DNA of 64,000 bases from assembly GCA_048499435.1 (NCBI GenBank), contig JASNZW010000002.1:434001-498000 (forward strand), read 5' to 3'. This document shows positions 50,325-59,005 of this stretch, piece by piece. Positions within the stretch are counted from its first letter, which is position 1. Each line of letters opens with the position of its first letter. A program made the translations under genes and the position numbers. The DNA is from DAOTWC01 sp048499435 (lineage in GTDB: Bacteria; Chloroflexota; Anaerolineae; Aggregatilineales; Phototrophicaceae). The notes beneath the pieces were generated by a model. It ran no database searches and had not been told where the DNA came from. It saw only the letters and a list, made by a program, of their open reading frames with translations.

Positions 50325-52316
50325 ATGATTTCACAACGATTATCCTCAAAGGTCCTTTTTGCTGTAGTAATGCTGGCGGTGGCGGTGGCGTTGGGCGTGA
50401 TTATTGCCCCCAAGGCCACCACCAGCGCCCAGGGCGGCACTGATTGGCAGACGATCGCGGAGCAGCGCGGACTCACTGAGGCCGACCTGCGCGCCGCTGC
50501 TATGACCTACACGCCCAGCGGCGTTCTGGACCCGTATGTCATGATCGCGTCGGGCGGCCACAGCGGGCAGGTGCTCGTCATCGGCATACCCTCGATGCGC
50601 CTGCTGCGCACGATCGCCGTGTTCACGCCGGAACCCTGGCAGGGCTATGGGTACGGCGCGGGCGAAGAAGTGCTGGCGGGCGGCGACATCAACGGCCGGG
50701 CAGTACGCTGGGGCGATACGCATCACCCGGCCCTGAGCGAGACCAACGGCGACTACGACGGGCAGTGGGCGTTTATCAACGACAAGGCCAACGGGCGCAT
50801 CGCCGTTATTGACCTGCGCGACTTCGAGACCAAGCAGATCGTCAACAACCCCCTGTTCCTGAACGATCACGGCGGGACCTTCGTAACGCCCAACACCGAG
50901 TACATCGTTGAGGGCGGGCAGTATGGCCAGCCGCTCGGCAGCGGGTTCGCGCCGATGGACGACTACGAAACCGCCTACAGCGGCATGATCACCTTCTGGA
51001 AATTTGACCGTGAGGCTGGCCGCATTGACATGAGCCAGTCGTTTGCGATGGAACTGCCGCCTTACTGGCAGGACCTGTGCGACGCGGGCAAGCTGGTTTC
51101 CGACGGCTGGGTGTTCTGCAACTCGATCAACACCGAGCTGGCGACCGGCGGCATCGAGCTGGGCAACCCGCCGTTTGAAGCCGGCGTCAGCCGCAACCCG
51201 ACCGACTACATGCACATCATTAACCTGAAGGCGGCGGCTGAGGTCTTTGAGGCGGGCAACACGGTCGAGATCGCCGGGATGCAGGTTATCCCGCTCAGCA
51301 CCGCTGTCGAGAACGACCTGCTGTTCTTCGCGCCTGAACCGCGCAGCCCGCACGGCGTTGATGTCGCGCCTGGCGGCGATTTCATCGTCGCCGCTGGCAA
51401 GCTTGACCCGCACGTGTCGGTTTACAGCTTCCAGAAGATCATGGACGCGATCGCCGCTGGCGGCCACGAGACCGAGAAGTACGGCGTGCCCGTGCTGGAC
51501 ATGGAAAGCGTGCTCGAAGCCCAGGTTGAGCTGGGGCTTGGCCCGCTGCACACGCAGTTCGGCCCGGACGGCTACGCTTACACCAGCCTGTTCCTTGACA
51601 GCGCGGTCGCCCGCTGGAGCATTGGCGCGGAAGGGTATCGCCCGCAGGACGGCTGGTCGCTGATCAGCAAGATTCCGGTGCAGTACAACGTCGGCCACCT
51701 GGCCGCCGCGGAAGGCGACACCGTTTCGCCTGACGGCCAGTACCTGGTCGCCCTCAACAAGTGGTCGGTAGACCGCTTCCTGAACACCGGGCCGCTGCTG
51801 CCGCAGAACTTCCAGCTTATTGATATCGGGCAGGAAGGCGACAACCTGCAGGTGCTGTACGACATGCCTGTCACCGCCAGCGAGCCGCACTACGCCCAGA
51901 TCATCAAAGCGGACAAGCTCAACCCCTGGGAAGTTTACCCGGAGGTCGGCTGGAACCCGCTGACGCAGTCAGTTGACCCGAACGCCGTGCTGCAGGGGAC
52001 TGAGGGCGTTACGCGCGACGGCAACAACGTGACGGTGCGCATGACCTCCGTGCGCAGCCACTTTAACCCAGAGCGCGTTGAAATTCAGGCCGGCGACCAC
52101 GTGACCTGGACGATCACCAACGTGGAGCGCGCGCGCGACGCGACGCACGGCTTCGCCATCCCCTACTACGGGATCAGCCTGAGCATTGAACCGGGCGAGA
52201 GCATTACCTTCGAGTTTGACGCGACCGAACCCGGCGTGTTCAGCTTCTACTGCCTTGAGTTCTGCTCGGCGCTGCATCTGGAAATGATGGGTTATCTCAC
52301 CGTCCAGCCAGAGTAA
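50325..52316 (+). CDS. nosZ: Nitrous oxide reductase, clade II (Sec-dependent)
   Basis: The enzyme reduces N2O to N2 outside the membrane. The 663-residue protein has an N-terminal hydrophobic signal without a twin-arginine motif, which marks clade II. All seven CuZ histidines can be placed: H133 and H134 (DTHHP), H182 (NDHGG), H343 (SPHGVD), H363 (LDPHV), H409 (GPLHT) and H458 (NVGHL). The CuA site in the C-terminal cupredoxin domain is complete: H608, C643, C647, H651, M654 (CLEFCSALHLEM). AAGGAG lies upstream of the ATG. A strong terminator follows the gene. It is the first gene of the nos cluster and is controlled by Crp/Fnr-type boxes. Confidence 0.97.
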   Translation: MISQRLSSKVLFAVVMLAVAVALGVIIAPKATTSAQGGTDWQTIAEQRGLTEADLRAAAMTYTPSGVLDPYVMIASGGHSGQVLVIGIPSMRLLRTIAVFTPEPWQGYGYGAGEEVLAGGDINGRAVRWGDTHHPALSETNGDYDGQWAFINDKANGRIAVIDLRDFETKQIVNNPLFLNDHGGTFVTPNTEYIVEGGQYGQPLGSGFAPMDDYETAYSGMITFWKFDREAGRIDMSQSFAMELPPYWQDLCDAGKLVSDGWVFCNSINTELATGGIELGNPPFEAGVSRNPTDYMHIINLKAAAEVFEAGNTVEIAGMQVIPLSTAVENDLLFFAPEPRSPHGVDVAPGGDFIVAAGKLDPHVSVYSFQKIMDAIAAGGHETEKYGVPVLDMESVLEAQVELGLGPLHTQFGPDGYAYTSLFLDSAVARWSIGAEGYRPQDGWSLISKIPVQYNVGHLAAAEGDTVSPDGQYLVALNKWSVDRFLNTGPLLPQNFQLIDIGQEGDNLQVLYDMPVTASEPHYAQIIKADKLNPWEVYPEVGWNPLTQSVDPNAVLQGTEGVTRDGNNVTVRMTSVRSHFNPERVEIQAGDHVTWTITNVERARDATHGFAIPYYGISLSIEPGESITFEFDATEPGVFSFYCLEFCSALHLEMMGYLTVQPE

Positions 52317-52330
52317 CGGTTGTGCTGGTC

Positions 52331-52367
52331 CGCTGGGGTGGGCGCTAAGCCCGCCCCAGCGTTTTTT
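52331..52367 (+). terminator. Strong intrinsic terminator between nosZ and nosB-like gene
   Basis: CGCTGGGG-T-GGGC (52331-52343) pairs with GCCC-G-CCCCAGCG (52349-52361) around a 5-base loop and is followed by TTTTTT. It would end most nosZ transcripts before the maturation genes. Confidence 0.9.
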
Positions 52368-52408
52368 CTGATCAAACGCGCGACGATGTTGAAGGACAGT
52401 AATTCTCC

Positions 52409-53071
52409 ATGGCGACCCAAGCAGAAACACTCACCGTAGAGCGAGGTTCAGAGAAAGCGGCCGCCCGCCTGCTAAAGTGGCTTCCGACGGGCATGCTGCT
52501 GCTGGCGGCCATCCTGCTGGTTGTTTCAATTGCGTTCCCCTATTGGGGCCTGATCCTGGAAGCGCCGCAGTACCCTGGCGGGCTGCAAATGCGGGTCTTT
52601 GTCAACGAAATGACCGGCGATGAGGACCCCCGGCTTGACGAAGTGAGCGAAATTGACGGGCTGAATCACTACATCGGCATGATGTCGCTGTATGATGCCG
52701 CAGCCCTTGAACGCTCTATCGCCATTCCCGCCGTTATCATCATGATTATCCTGCTGGTGGTTGTCGCTTTCCTGCGCCGCCGCTGGGTGTGGGTGCTGGC
52801 GCTGCCCGCCATCTCGTTTCCGTTCGTCTTTCTCGCCGATCTCGGCCTCTGGATGCGGTATTACGGGCAGAACCTTGACCCATACGCGCCGCTGTCCAGC
52901 GCCATCAAGCCGTTTGTGCCCCCGGTGCTGGGCGAAGGCGTGATCGGCCAGTTTAAAACCGTAGCCTACGTTGATACCGGCTGGTATCTGGCGGTGGGCG
53001 CGGCGGCGCTGATCGTCGTCGCGCTGCTGCTGCGCCTGGTCAGCGCGCGGGCCGCCGCCGGGAAAGCGTAG
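52409..53071 (+). CDS. nosB: NosB-like four-helix membrane protein of clade II nos clusters
   Basis: The 220-residue protein has four membrane helices (about 28-50, 107-128, 132-155, 190-212). The large external loop after helix 1 has APQYPGGLQM and GLNHYIGM. These two blocks are typical of the membrane protein next to nosZ in many clade II clusters (NosB). Its role is not known; involvement in assembly or electron supply has been suggested. It follows the terminator after nosZ, with AAGGACAG before the ATG, and is 3 bases from nosD. Confidence 0.8.
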   Translation: MATQAETLTVERGSEKAAARLLKWLPTGMLLLAAILLVVSIAFPYWGLILEAPQYPGGLQMRVFVNEMTGDEDPRLDEVSEIDGLNHYIGMMSLYDAAALERSIAIPAVIIMIILLVVVAFLRRRWVWVLALPAISFPFVFLADLGLWMRYYGQNLDPYAPLSSAIKPFVPPVLGEGVIGQFKTVAYVDTGWYLAVGAAALIVVALLLRLVSARAAAGKA

Positions 53072-53074
53072 CCC

Positions 53075-54529
53075 ATGCGCGTTTATCAGGCCCGCCGCCT
53101 CCGGCTGGCCGCGCTGGTCGCGCTGCTGCTGGTCTGTGCGGCGGGCGTCCGGGCGCAGGACAGCGGCAGGCGGCTGGTGGTGGCGGCTGATGGCGCTTAC
53201 ACCACGATTCAGGCGGCGCTGGACGCCGCCGCGCCGGGCGACGTTATTGAGGTGCACACGGGCGTTTACGCCGCGCCGCTGGTTGTCACAACCAGCGTCT
53301 CGTTTGTCGGCGTGGGCGAGCCGGTGATTGACGGGCAGGGGACGGGCAGCCTGGTCATGATCAACGCGCCCAACACGCGCTTTGAAGGCTTCACCGTGCG
53401 CAATTCCGGCGCGAGCATGAACCATGAGGACACCGGCATCGTCGTTCAGGCGGCGGGGGTTACGGTCGTCAACAACCGCGTCGAGGACACGCTGTTCGGC
53501 ATCTACTTCGCCAACGCCCCCGACGGCACAATCGCCGACAATCAGGTGCGCTGCCTGGACCGCGAGCTGGGCCTGCGCGGCGACGGCATCCGCGTGTGGT
53601 TTAGCGACCGGACCACCATCACCGGCAACACCGTTGTGGACTGCCGCGACACGCTGATCTGGTACACGCAGGACATCGTGATCGTCAATAACATCTTCCG
53701 GGACAGCCGCTATGGGCTGCATTTCATGTACAGCAGCCACGCGATGATCGAGGACAACACCTTCGAGGGCAACTCGGTAGGCAGCTACCTGATGTATTCG
53801 CAGCACCTCACCGTGATCGGCAACCGTATGCTGTGGAATCGGGGGCCGAGCGGCTACGGCCTCGCCCTGAAGGACATGGATTACATAACGATGCGGGACA
53901 ACGTGTTGGTGGGCAACCGGGCCGGGCTGTATATTGACAACTCGCCCGCGCTTTACGACATCACCAACGATACCACTGGGAATTTCTTCGGCTATAATGA
54001 TATTGGCATCGCCGCGCTGCCTTCAACGGCGCGAAATGTCTTCCAAACGAACACCTTCCTGGAAAACCACCAGCAGATCAGCGTGCAGGGGCGCGGTAAT
54101 TTGCTGAAGAACACCTGGGAACAGGACGGCGCGGGCAACTATTGGAGCGACTATGTCGGCTACGATGGCGACGCGGACGGCATTGGGGATGTGCCTTACC
54201 GGGCCGAGAAGCTGTTTGAAAGCCTGACCGACGGCAAGCCCGTTCTGCGGCTGTTTAACTTCAGCCCGGCGAGCCAGGCCATTGACTTTGCGGCGTCCGC
54301 TTTTCCTTCCCTGCGCCCTGACCCCAAAGTCATTGACGAGGCCCCGCTGATGCAGTACCAGATGCCGCTGCTGCTCGCGCAGACCGCGCGGAGCGTGTCG
54401 CTGCCGCTGCTCGCCGCCACCCTGCTGCTGCTGGCGATTGGCGGCGGCGTCTGCCTGGTGGCGCTGCGCGGGCGGGTGGCCCGGCGGGGGGCGGCCCAAA
54501 GCGGGGCCAGGGTTGGAGCAGAGGTATGA
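53075..54529 (+). CDS. nosD: NosD, beta-helix protein for nitrous oxide reductase maturation
   Basis: NosD works with the NosFY ABC transporter to build the CuZ cluster. The 484-residue protein has a signal peptide (about 1-28, ending VRAQ) and then a right-handed beta-helix made of CASH repeats, for example NRVEDTLFGIYFANAPDG, NNIFRDSRYGLHFMYSSH, NTFEGNSVGSYLMYSQ. A C-terminal membrane segment lies near 445-470. H and M residues in the GLHFMYSSH repeat are conserved in the family. It lies in an operon with nosF and nosY. Confidence 0.95.
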   Translation: MRVYQARRLRLAALVALLLVCAAGVRAQDSGRRLVVAADGAYTTIQAALDAAAPGDVIEVHTGVYAAPLVVTTSVSFVGVGEPVIDGQGTGSLVMINAPNTRFEGFTVRNSGASMNHEDTGIVVQAAGVTVVNNRVEDTLFGIYFANAPDGTIADNQVRCLDRELGLRGDGIRVWFSDRTTITGNTVVDCRDTLIWYTQDIVIVNNIFRDSRYGLHFMYSSHAMIEDNTFEGNSVGSYLMYSQHLTVIGNRMLWNRGPSGYGLALKDMDYITMRDNVLVGNRAGLYIDNSPALYDITNDTTGNFFGYNDIGIAALPSTARNVFQTNTFLENHQQISVQGRGNLLKNTWEQDGAGNYWSDYVGYDGDADGIGDVPYRAEKLFESLTDGKPVLRLFNFSPASQAIDFAASAFPSLRPDPKVIDEAPLMQYQMPLLLAQTARSVSLPLLAATLLLLAIGGGVCLVALRGRVARRGAAQSGARVGAEV

Positions 54530-54544
54530 GCAAAGGTAAGCGTG

Positions 54545-55429
54545 ATGATTGTTGCTAAGCATCTCACCAAGCGCTACGGCCAGAACACGGCCCTGGATGA
54601 CGTCGCATTCACTATCGAGGCCGGCGAGGCGGTGGCGCTGTGGGGCGCTAATGGCGCGGGCAAGACGACAACCCTGCGCTGCCTGCTGGGTGTTCAGGGC
54701 TTTGAAGGCGAGCTGTCCGTCAACGGCATTGATGTACACCGGAACAGCAAAGCGGCGCGCGCGGCGATTGGCTATGTGCCGCAGGAAGCGGCTTTCTACG
54801 ACATGACCGCGCTTGAAACGCTGCGTTTCTACGCGCAGCTCAAGAAAGTGCCCGCCCAGCGGGCCGACGCCGTGCTGGCCCAGGTGCAGCTAGAGGAACA
54901 CGCCGCCAAGCGCGTCAGCATGCTTTCGGGCGGCATGAAGCAGCGGCTGGCGCTGGCTGTCGCGCTGCTGGCCGACCCGCCGGTGCTGGTGCTGGACGAG
55001 CCGACCGCTAACCTTGACGTGAAGGCGCAGCGCGATTTTATCCACACGGTTCAAAGCCTCAACCAGGCCGGCAAGACTATCGTCTTTTCCTCGCACCGCC
55101 TGGATGAAGTTATCGCGCTGGGCAGCCGCGTTCTTGTGCTGGCGGACGGCAGGCTGCTGCTGGAATGCCGCCCGCACGAGCTGGCGGAGAAGCTGGGCCT
55201 GAACCGCTGGCTGCGCATCTGGGTTCTGCCGCAGCACAGGCAGGACACCCTGCGAGTTCTCGACGAAGGCGGGTTTACCTACATGCCCAACGGCCACAGC
55301 TTCTACGTTAAGGTCAGCCAGGGCGGGAAGATCGCGCCGCTGCGGTCCCTGGAGGCGGCGCGCATCCCGGTCGAGGACTTCGACCTGATTGACGGGGAAC
55401 TGGTTGGCCTGGAAACGAACAATGACTGA
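54545..55429 (+). CDS. nosF: NosF, ABC transporter ATP-binding protein
   Basis: The 294-residue ATPase of the NosDFY complex has Walker A GANGAGKTT, signature LSGGMKQRLALA, Walker B VLVLDEPT and a switch His in FSSHRLDE. It supplies energy for the sulfur or copper step of NosZ CuZ assembly at the inner face of the membrane. The ATG at 54545 follows a one-codon-earlier GTG and AAAGGTAAG. It overlaps nosY by 8 bases. Confidence 0.95.
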   Translation: MIVAKHLTKRYGQNTALDDVAFTIEAGEAVALWGANGAGKTTTLRCLLGVQGFEGELSVNGIDVHRNSKAARAAIGYVPQEAAFYDMTALETLRFYAQLKKVPAQRADAVLAQVQLEEHAAKRVSMLSGGMKQRLALAVALLADPPVLVLDEPTANLDVKAQRDFIHTVQSLNQAGKTIVFSSHRLDEVIALGSRVLVLADGRLLLECRPHELAEKLGLNRWLRIWVLPQHRQDTLRVLDEGGFTYMPNGHSFYVKVSQGGKIAPLRSLEAARIPVEDFDLIDGELVGLETNND

Positions 55430-56276
55430 ATTTGCCAATATCCGCACTATCGCCGGCAAAGAGCTGCGCGACGCCATGCGCAACCGCTGGTTTATCGTGT
55501 TTACCATCGCGTTCGCCGGGCTGGCGCTGGCGCTGTCGGCGCTGATCCAGCCGGGCGGCACGCAGCTCCGCATGATGAGTTTCAGCCGCACCGCCGCCAG
55601 CCTGATCAACCTGGTGCTGCTGTTCGTGCCGCTGATCGGCCTGACGCTCGGCTCGGCCAACCTGGCGGGGGACCGTGAGACCGGCGCGCTGATTTACCTG
55701 CTGTCGCAGCCGGTGAACCGGGTCGAGGTGCTGCTGGGGAAATACCTGGGGATGGCGGGCGCGCTGCTGGCCACGCTGACGCTGGGCTTTGGCGTCGCGG
55801 GGGCGGCGCTGGCGCTGCAGGGCAGCATCCAGGACGCGGGCGGCTACCTGCTCACGGTTCTGCTGGCCTATCTGCTGGCGCTGGCGATGCTCAGCCTCGG
55901 CTTTCTGATGTCCACGCTGGCGCGCACGACGGCAGCGGCGCTGGGCAGCGCGCTGTTCCTGTGGCTGTTTCTGGTCTTTATCGGCGACCTGGGCATTATG
56001 GGGACGGCGCTGACTATGCAGCTTCCGATCGAAGCTGTGTTCTTTATCGCGGTGCTTAACCCGCTGCAGATGTTTAAAATCGCCTCGATCCTGACGATCC
56101 AGGCCAACCTGGAGGTGCTGGGGCCGGCTGGCCTGTACGCCACCGACCAGTTTGGCGCGCTGCTGCTGCCGCTGCTGCTGCTGGGGCTGTTTATCTGGAT
56201 AGTTGTGCCATTAACTGGCGCGGTGGTCCTGTTTTCGCGCCAGGAAAAATTCATCCTCAAAGGAAGCACACAATGA
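55422..56276 (+). CDS. nosY: NosY, ABC transporter permease
   Basis: The 284-residue ABC-2-type permease has six membrane helices (for example about 25-48, 62-88, 115-140, 145-170, 185-215, 250-275). The start IRTIAGKELRDAMRNRWF and GDRETGALIYLLSQPVNR are typical for NosY. It pairs with NosF. Its start overlaps nosF and its stop overlaps the next lipoprotein gene by 4 bases, which ties that gene to the nos operon. Confidence 0.95.
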   Translation: MTEFANIRTIAGKELRDAMRNRWFIVFTIAFAGLALALSALIQPGGTQLRMMSFSRTAASLINLVLLFVPLIGLTLGSANLAGDRETGALIYLLSQPVNRVEVLLGKYLGMAGALLATLTLGFGVAGAALALQGSIQDAGGYLLTVLLAYLLALAMLSLGFLMSTLARTTAAALGSALFLWLFLVFIGDLGIMGTALTMQLPIEAVFFIAVLNPLQMFKIASILTIQANLEVLGPAGLYATDQFGALLLPLLLLGLFIWIVVPLTGAVVLFSRQEKFILKGSTQ

Positions 56277-57049
56277 AAACGCGGTTAACACCCCTCAGCC
56301 AGCTTGCGGCGTTCCTGCTGCTGCTGGCGCTGGCCGCCTGTGGCCAGCAGGGCGCGCCGACGGCGACGCCGCCGGCGGTGGAAATGACGGTGCGCGCGGA
56401 GCCAGAGCCGCTGGCCGCCGGCGCGACGACGCTGATTATCACCCTTAAGGACGCCAGCGGCGCCGCGATTGACGGCGCGGCGCTGCAGGTTCACGGCGAC
56501 ATGGACCACGAAGGCATGACGCCCGTTGACCGGGAAGCCAGCGAGAGCGCGGGCGGCGAATATCGCGTCCCGTTCGAGTGGACGATGGGCGGCGGCTGGA
56601 TCGTGACCGTCACGGCGGAGCTGCCGAACAACGGCGGCACGGTCGCCAGGGATTTCAACTTCTTTGTGGAAGCCGTCTCCAGCGAGAGCGTTATCAAACA
56701 CCCCGGCGGCGCAAACGCCGCCGCGACCGCCGAGAGCGGCACAGCGGCAGTGAACATCGCTTATCAGGCGGACAGCGACCCGGCGCGCACCGGCGACGCG
56801 ACGGTGACGATCACCGTGACCGACAGCGACCACAACCCGGTCACTGATGCCAGCGTCAGCGTGACCGGAGACATGGCGCACGAAGGCATGATGCCGATCA
56901 CCGGCGCGGGCGAGCACACCACGGGCGGCCAGTATGTTGTGCCGCTGCGCTGGACGATGGCGGGCGATTGGATTGTGACAGTCGTCGTGACGCGCGCTGA
57001 CGGCAGCCAGTCCGAAGCGGTTTTTAACCAGACAGTTGTGGTTCCGTAG
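56273..57049 (+). CDS. Lipoprotein with two FixH/YtkA-like His/Met domains, candidate copper carrier
   Basis: The 258-residue protein has a lipobox (LALAAC, lipidated C23) and two homologous beta domains, about 37-135 and 155-258. Each has the motif GDM-x-HEGM-x-P: M77, H79, M82 in the first and M201, H203, M206 in the second. Each is followed about 20 residues later by WTM-x-G-x-WIVTV (M105, M229). FixH/YtkA-type domains belong to the copper-handling immunoglobulin-like group. The His/Met spacing suits Cu(I) binding outside the membrane. No nosL is seen in the cluster, and this gene sits where nosL often does, so it may deliver copper to NosZ. That is inference. Confidence 0.82.
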   Translation: MKTRLTPLSQLAAFLLLLALAACGQQGAPTATPPAVEMTVRAEPEPLAAGATTLIITLKDASGAAIDGAALQVHGDMDHEGMTPVDREASESAGGEYRVPFEWTMGGGWIVTVTAELPNNGGTVARDFNFFVEAVSSESVIKHPGGANAAATAESGTAAVNIAYQADSDPARTGDATVTITVTDSDHNPVTDASVSVTGDMAHEGMMPITGAGEHTTGGQYVVPLRWTMAGDWIVTVVVTRADGSQSEAVFNQTVVVP

Positions 57050-57104
57050 CCGCATTACCGCCGGGCGAAAGAACTACAAAGCGCGAGTGAAAGCGGAGAA
57101 GCAC

Positions 57105-57725
57105 ATGTCACAGCATCCACAGGCCCGGAAAACGAACGCGCTCAACCCGAACCTGGTCGCGTTCATACTTGCTATCAACTTTGTCGTCATCGGCGGTTTT
57201 ATTCTTGCCTACCTGCCACCGACGGGGTCGGCTGACGGCCTGGAAATCGTGATCGCGCCGACCAGCACGCCTATGCCGACGGCTACCCCGCTGCCGCCGA
57301 CAGAAGCGCCCACCCAGCCGCCGACCGACACGCCCGCGCCAACGGCCACCCCGCTGCCGCCGACAGAGGCGCCCACTCAGCCGCCGACCGAGATGCCGGC
57401 GACGGAGGCAGGCCCGGCGGTGGGCGGCCCTGACCCGGCGCTGGTCGCGCAGGGTCAGCAGTTGTTCCTGCTTTGTTCGGCCTGTCACGGGGCGGACGCG
57501 CGCGGCCTGCCGAACCTGGGCAAGGACCTGGTGGACAGCGAGTTTGTCGCGGAGCAGAGCGACGACGATCTGGTGCAGTTCATCATCACGGGGCGGCCTA
57601 TCTGGGACCCGCTGAACACCACCGGCATTGACATGCCCGGTCGGGGCGGCAACCCGGCGCTGACCACCGACGAGATTTACGCGATCGTCGCTTACCTGCG
57701 GTCGCTGGCCGCCGCCGGCGGGTAA
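57105..57725 (+). CDS. Membrane-anchored c-type cytochrome
   Basis: The 206-residue protein has an N-terminal membrane anchor (about 18-40), a Pro/Thr linker made of two near-identical 21-residue repeats (PTEAPTQPPT twice), and a C-terminal class I cytochrome domain. That domain has heme site CSACH (LLCSACHGADARGL) and a likely axial Met in DMPGRGG. It probably carries electrons to NosZ on the outer face of the membrane, in place of a soluble cytochrome. GGAGAAGC lies just before the ATG at 57105. It is the last gene of the cluster; a terminator follows. Confidence 0.92.
   Translation: MSQHPQARKTNALNPNLVAFILAINFVVIGGFILAYLPPTGSADGLEIVIAPTSTPMPTATPLPPTEAPTQPPTDTPAPTATPLPPTEAPTQPPTEMPATEAGPAVGGPDPALVAQGQQLFLLCSACHGADARGLPNLGKDLVDSEFVAEQSDDDLVQFIITGRPIWDPLNTTGIDMPGRGGNPALTTDEIYAIVAYLRSLAAAGG
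57281..57405 (+). repeat. 63-bp tandem direct repeat in the cytochrome linker
   Basis: Two near-identical copies, starting at 57281 and 57344, encode the 21-residue Pro/Thr units. The third unit is degenerate. Confidence 0.75.
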
Positions 57726-57757
57726 GACCCCGGCGGGCGCGCCTGTTCTGTGCAAAC

Positions 57758-57797
57758 CGGCCAGCCATGCCGACCAGCGCGGCTGGCCGCTGCTTTT
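57758..57797. terminator. Terminator after the nos cluster
   Basis: CGGCCAGCC (57758-57766) pairs with GGCTGGCCG (57781-57789) and is followed by TTTTA. It lies between convergent genes and may serve both. Confidence 0.7.
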
Positions 57798-58326
57798 ATT
57801 CCGCCGCCAGCCACTCGCCCGCTGGCAGCATTTCCCCGGCGCGGATGGCCGCCTTCAGCCGGTTTTCTGGCGGTGTGATGGGGCAGGTCCAGCCGTCGTT
57901 GTAAGCGCAGTAGGGGTTGTACGCCAGGTTGAAATCGATGTGGAAGCGGCTGCCGCCCAGGTGTTCCGGCTCCAGATAGCGCCCGGCGGGGTACGTCTCG
58001 ACGCCCGCGCCGCTGTCCGCGAACGGCAGGAAGAAGCCGTAGCTCGCCTGGTACAGCGTCAGGCGCGCCGGCTGGCCGTCCACCTCAAACGTGAACTGGC
58101 CCCAGCGCAGAAACGTCTGCACGGTGCCGCTGGTCGTTTGCACCTGCACGGACAGCTGCTCAGCGAACGGCTCCGCCGTCACTTCCAGGTCAAGCGCCGG
58201 GTTGGGCGGATACCAGCGTAGGCCGTCAAAGGCGGCCTGCTGCGCGGGCGTCAGCGGTGACTGCGGGTGCGTCTTAAAAAAGCGATCTTTCTGGCGGCGC
58301 TGTTCAGTTAACGCGGCGGCGTTCAC
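57796..58326 (-). CDS. DUF1684 family protein
   Basis: The 176-residue protein matches DUF1684: DRFFKTHPQSPLTPAQQ at the start, FLRWGQFTFEVDGQPARL, FADSGAGVETYPAGRYLE, and the C-terminal IDFNLAYNPYCAYNDGWTCPI. The C-terminal cysteine and asparagine block is the strongest family mark. Biochemical function is unknown. The start is GTG at 58326, whose bases overlap the TGA of the LOG-family gene (GTGA), so the two are translationally coupled. Confidence 0.87.
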   Translation of the reverse strand: MNAAALTEQRRQKDRFFKTHPQSPLTPAQQAAFDGLRWYPPNPALDLEVTAEPFAEQLSVQVQTTSGTVQTFLRWGQFTFEVDGQPARLTLYQASYGFFLPFADSGAGVETYPAGRYLEPEHLGGSRFHIDFNLAYNPYCAYNDGWTCPITPPENRLKAAIRAGEMLPAGEWLAAE

Positions 58327-58871
58327 AGCGCGCCCCTCGCGGCGAACCCCTGGACAGCGGTTACGACCGCTTCCGGCGTGCTGGCGAAGCGCAGCAGCGG
58401 CAGATAGTCGGGGTGCAGGTAGCGGTTGTTCATCAGCGGGCGGAGTATGTCCTCCCAGTAGGGGCCGTAGCACACCAGCGGCGCGAGCGGAATCTCGCCG
58501 ACGCGCATGATCTCCCACACAGCGACGATCTCATGCAGCGTGCCGATGCCGCCCGGCATGGCCACGAAGCCCTGCGCGCTGCGCACCAGATAATCAATGC
58601 GCTGGCTGAACAGATTCTGCGCGACTTCTTCCGCCACCCACCGGTTAGCGCGCTGCGGGCGCAGCGCCTCGATAGCGGCGGTCGTCACGCCGATCACGCG
58701 CGCGCCGGCCTCCGCCGCGCCCCGGCTGGCCGCTTCCATCACGCCGCTGTAACCGCCGGTCATGACGGCGTAGCCTGCCGCGCCCAGCAGCCGGCCCACC
58801 TGCAGCGCGTCGTCGTACTCCGGGTCAGCCGGTGTGATGCGCGAGCTTCCGTAAACAGCGATAACTTTCAC
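58323..58871 (-). CDS. LOG family protein (cytokinin riboside 5'-monophosphate phosphoribohydrolase-like)
   Basis: The 182-residue Rossmann-like protein has MTGGYSGVMEAASRGA (about 37-52) and PGGIGTLHEI (about 104-113), the family's PGGxGTxxE motif. LOG proteins cleave nucleoside monophosphates such as AMP or cytokinin ribotides to the base and ribose-5-phosphate. The catalytic Arg and Glu are in place as far as can be judged. Its ATG lies at 58871. It is followed by a DUF1684 gene with a 4-base overlap. Confidence 0.9.
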   Translation of the reverse strand: MKVIAVYGSSRITPADPEYDDALQVGRLLGAAGYAVMTGGYSGVMEAASRGAAEAGARVIGVTTAAIEALRPQRANRWVAEEVAQNLFSQRIDYLVRSAQGFVAMPGGIGTLHEIVAVWEIMRVGEIPLAPLVCYGPYWEDILRPLMNNRYLHPDYLPLLRFASTPEAVVTAVQGFAARGAL

Positions 58872-59005
58872 AGCACGATTTCCTTCTCAGCGTGTGGGTG
58901 CTGTCATTATCGCACAGCCGCCGCGCGAGTCAATCGGCTGTGCCCGCGCGTCAGAGTGCGTTATGATAGGCGGCGCATGCGGCGGTGAGGACGGGAGCGA
59001 ACCTG

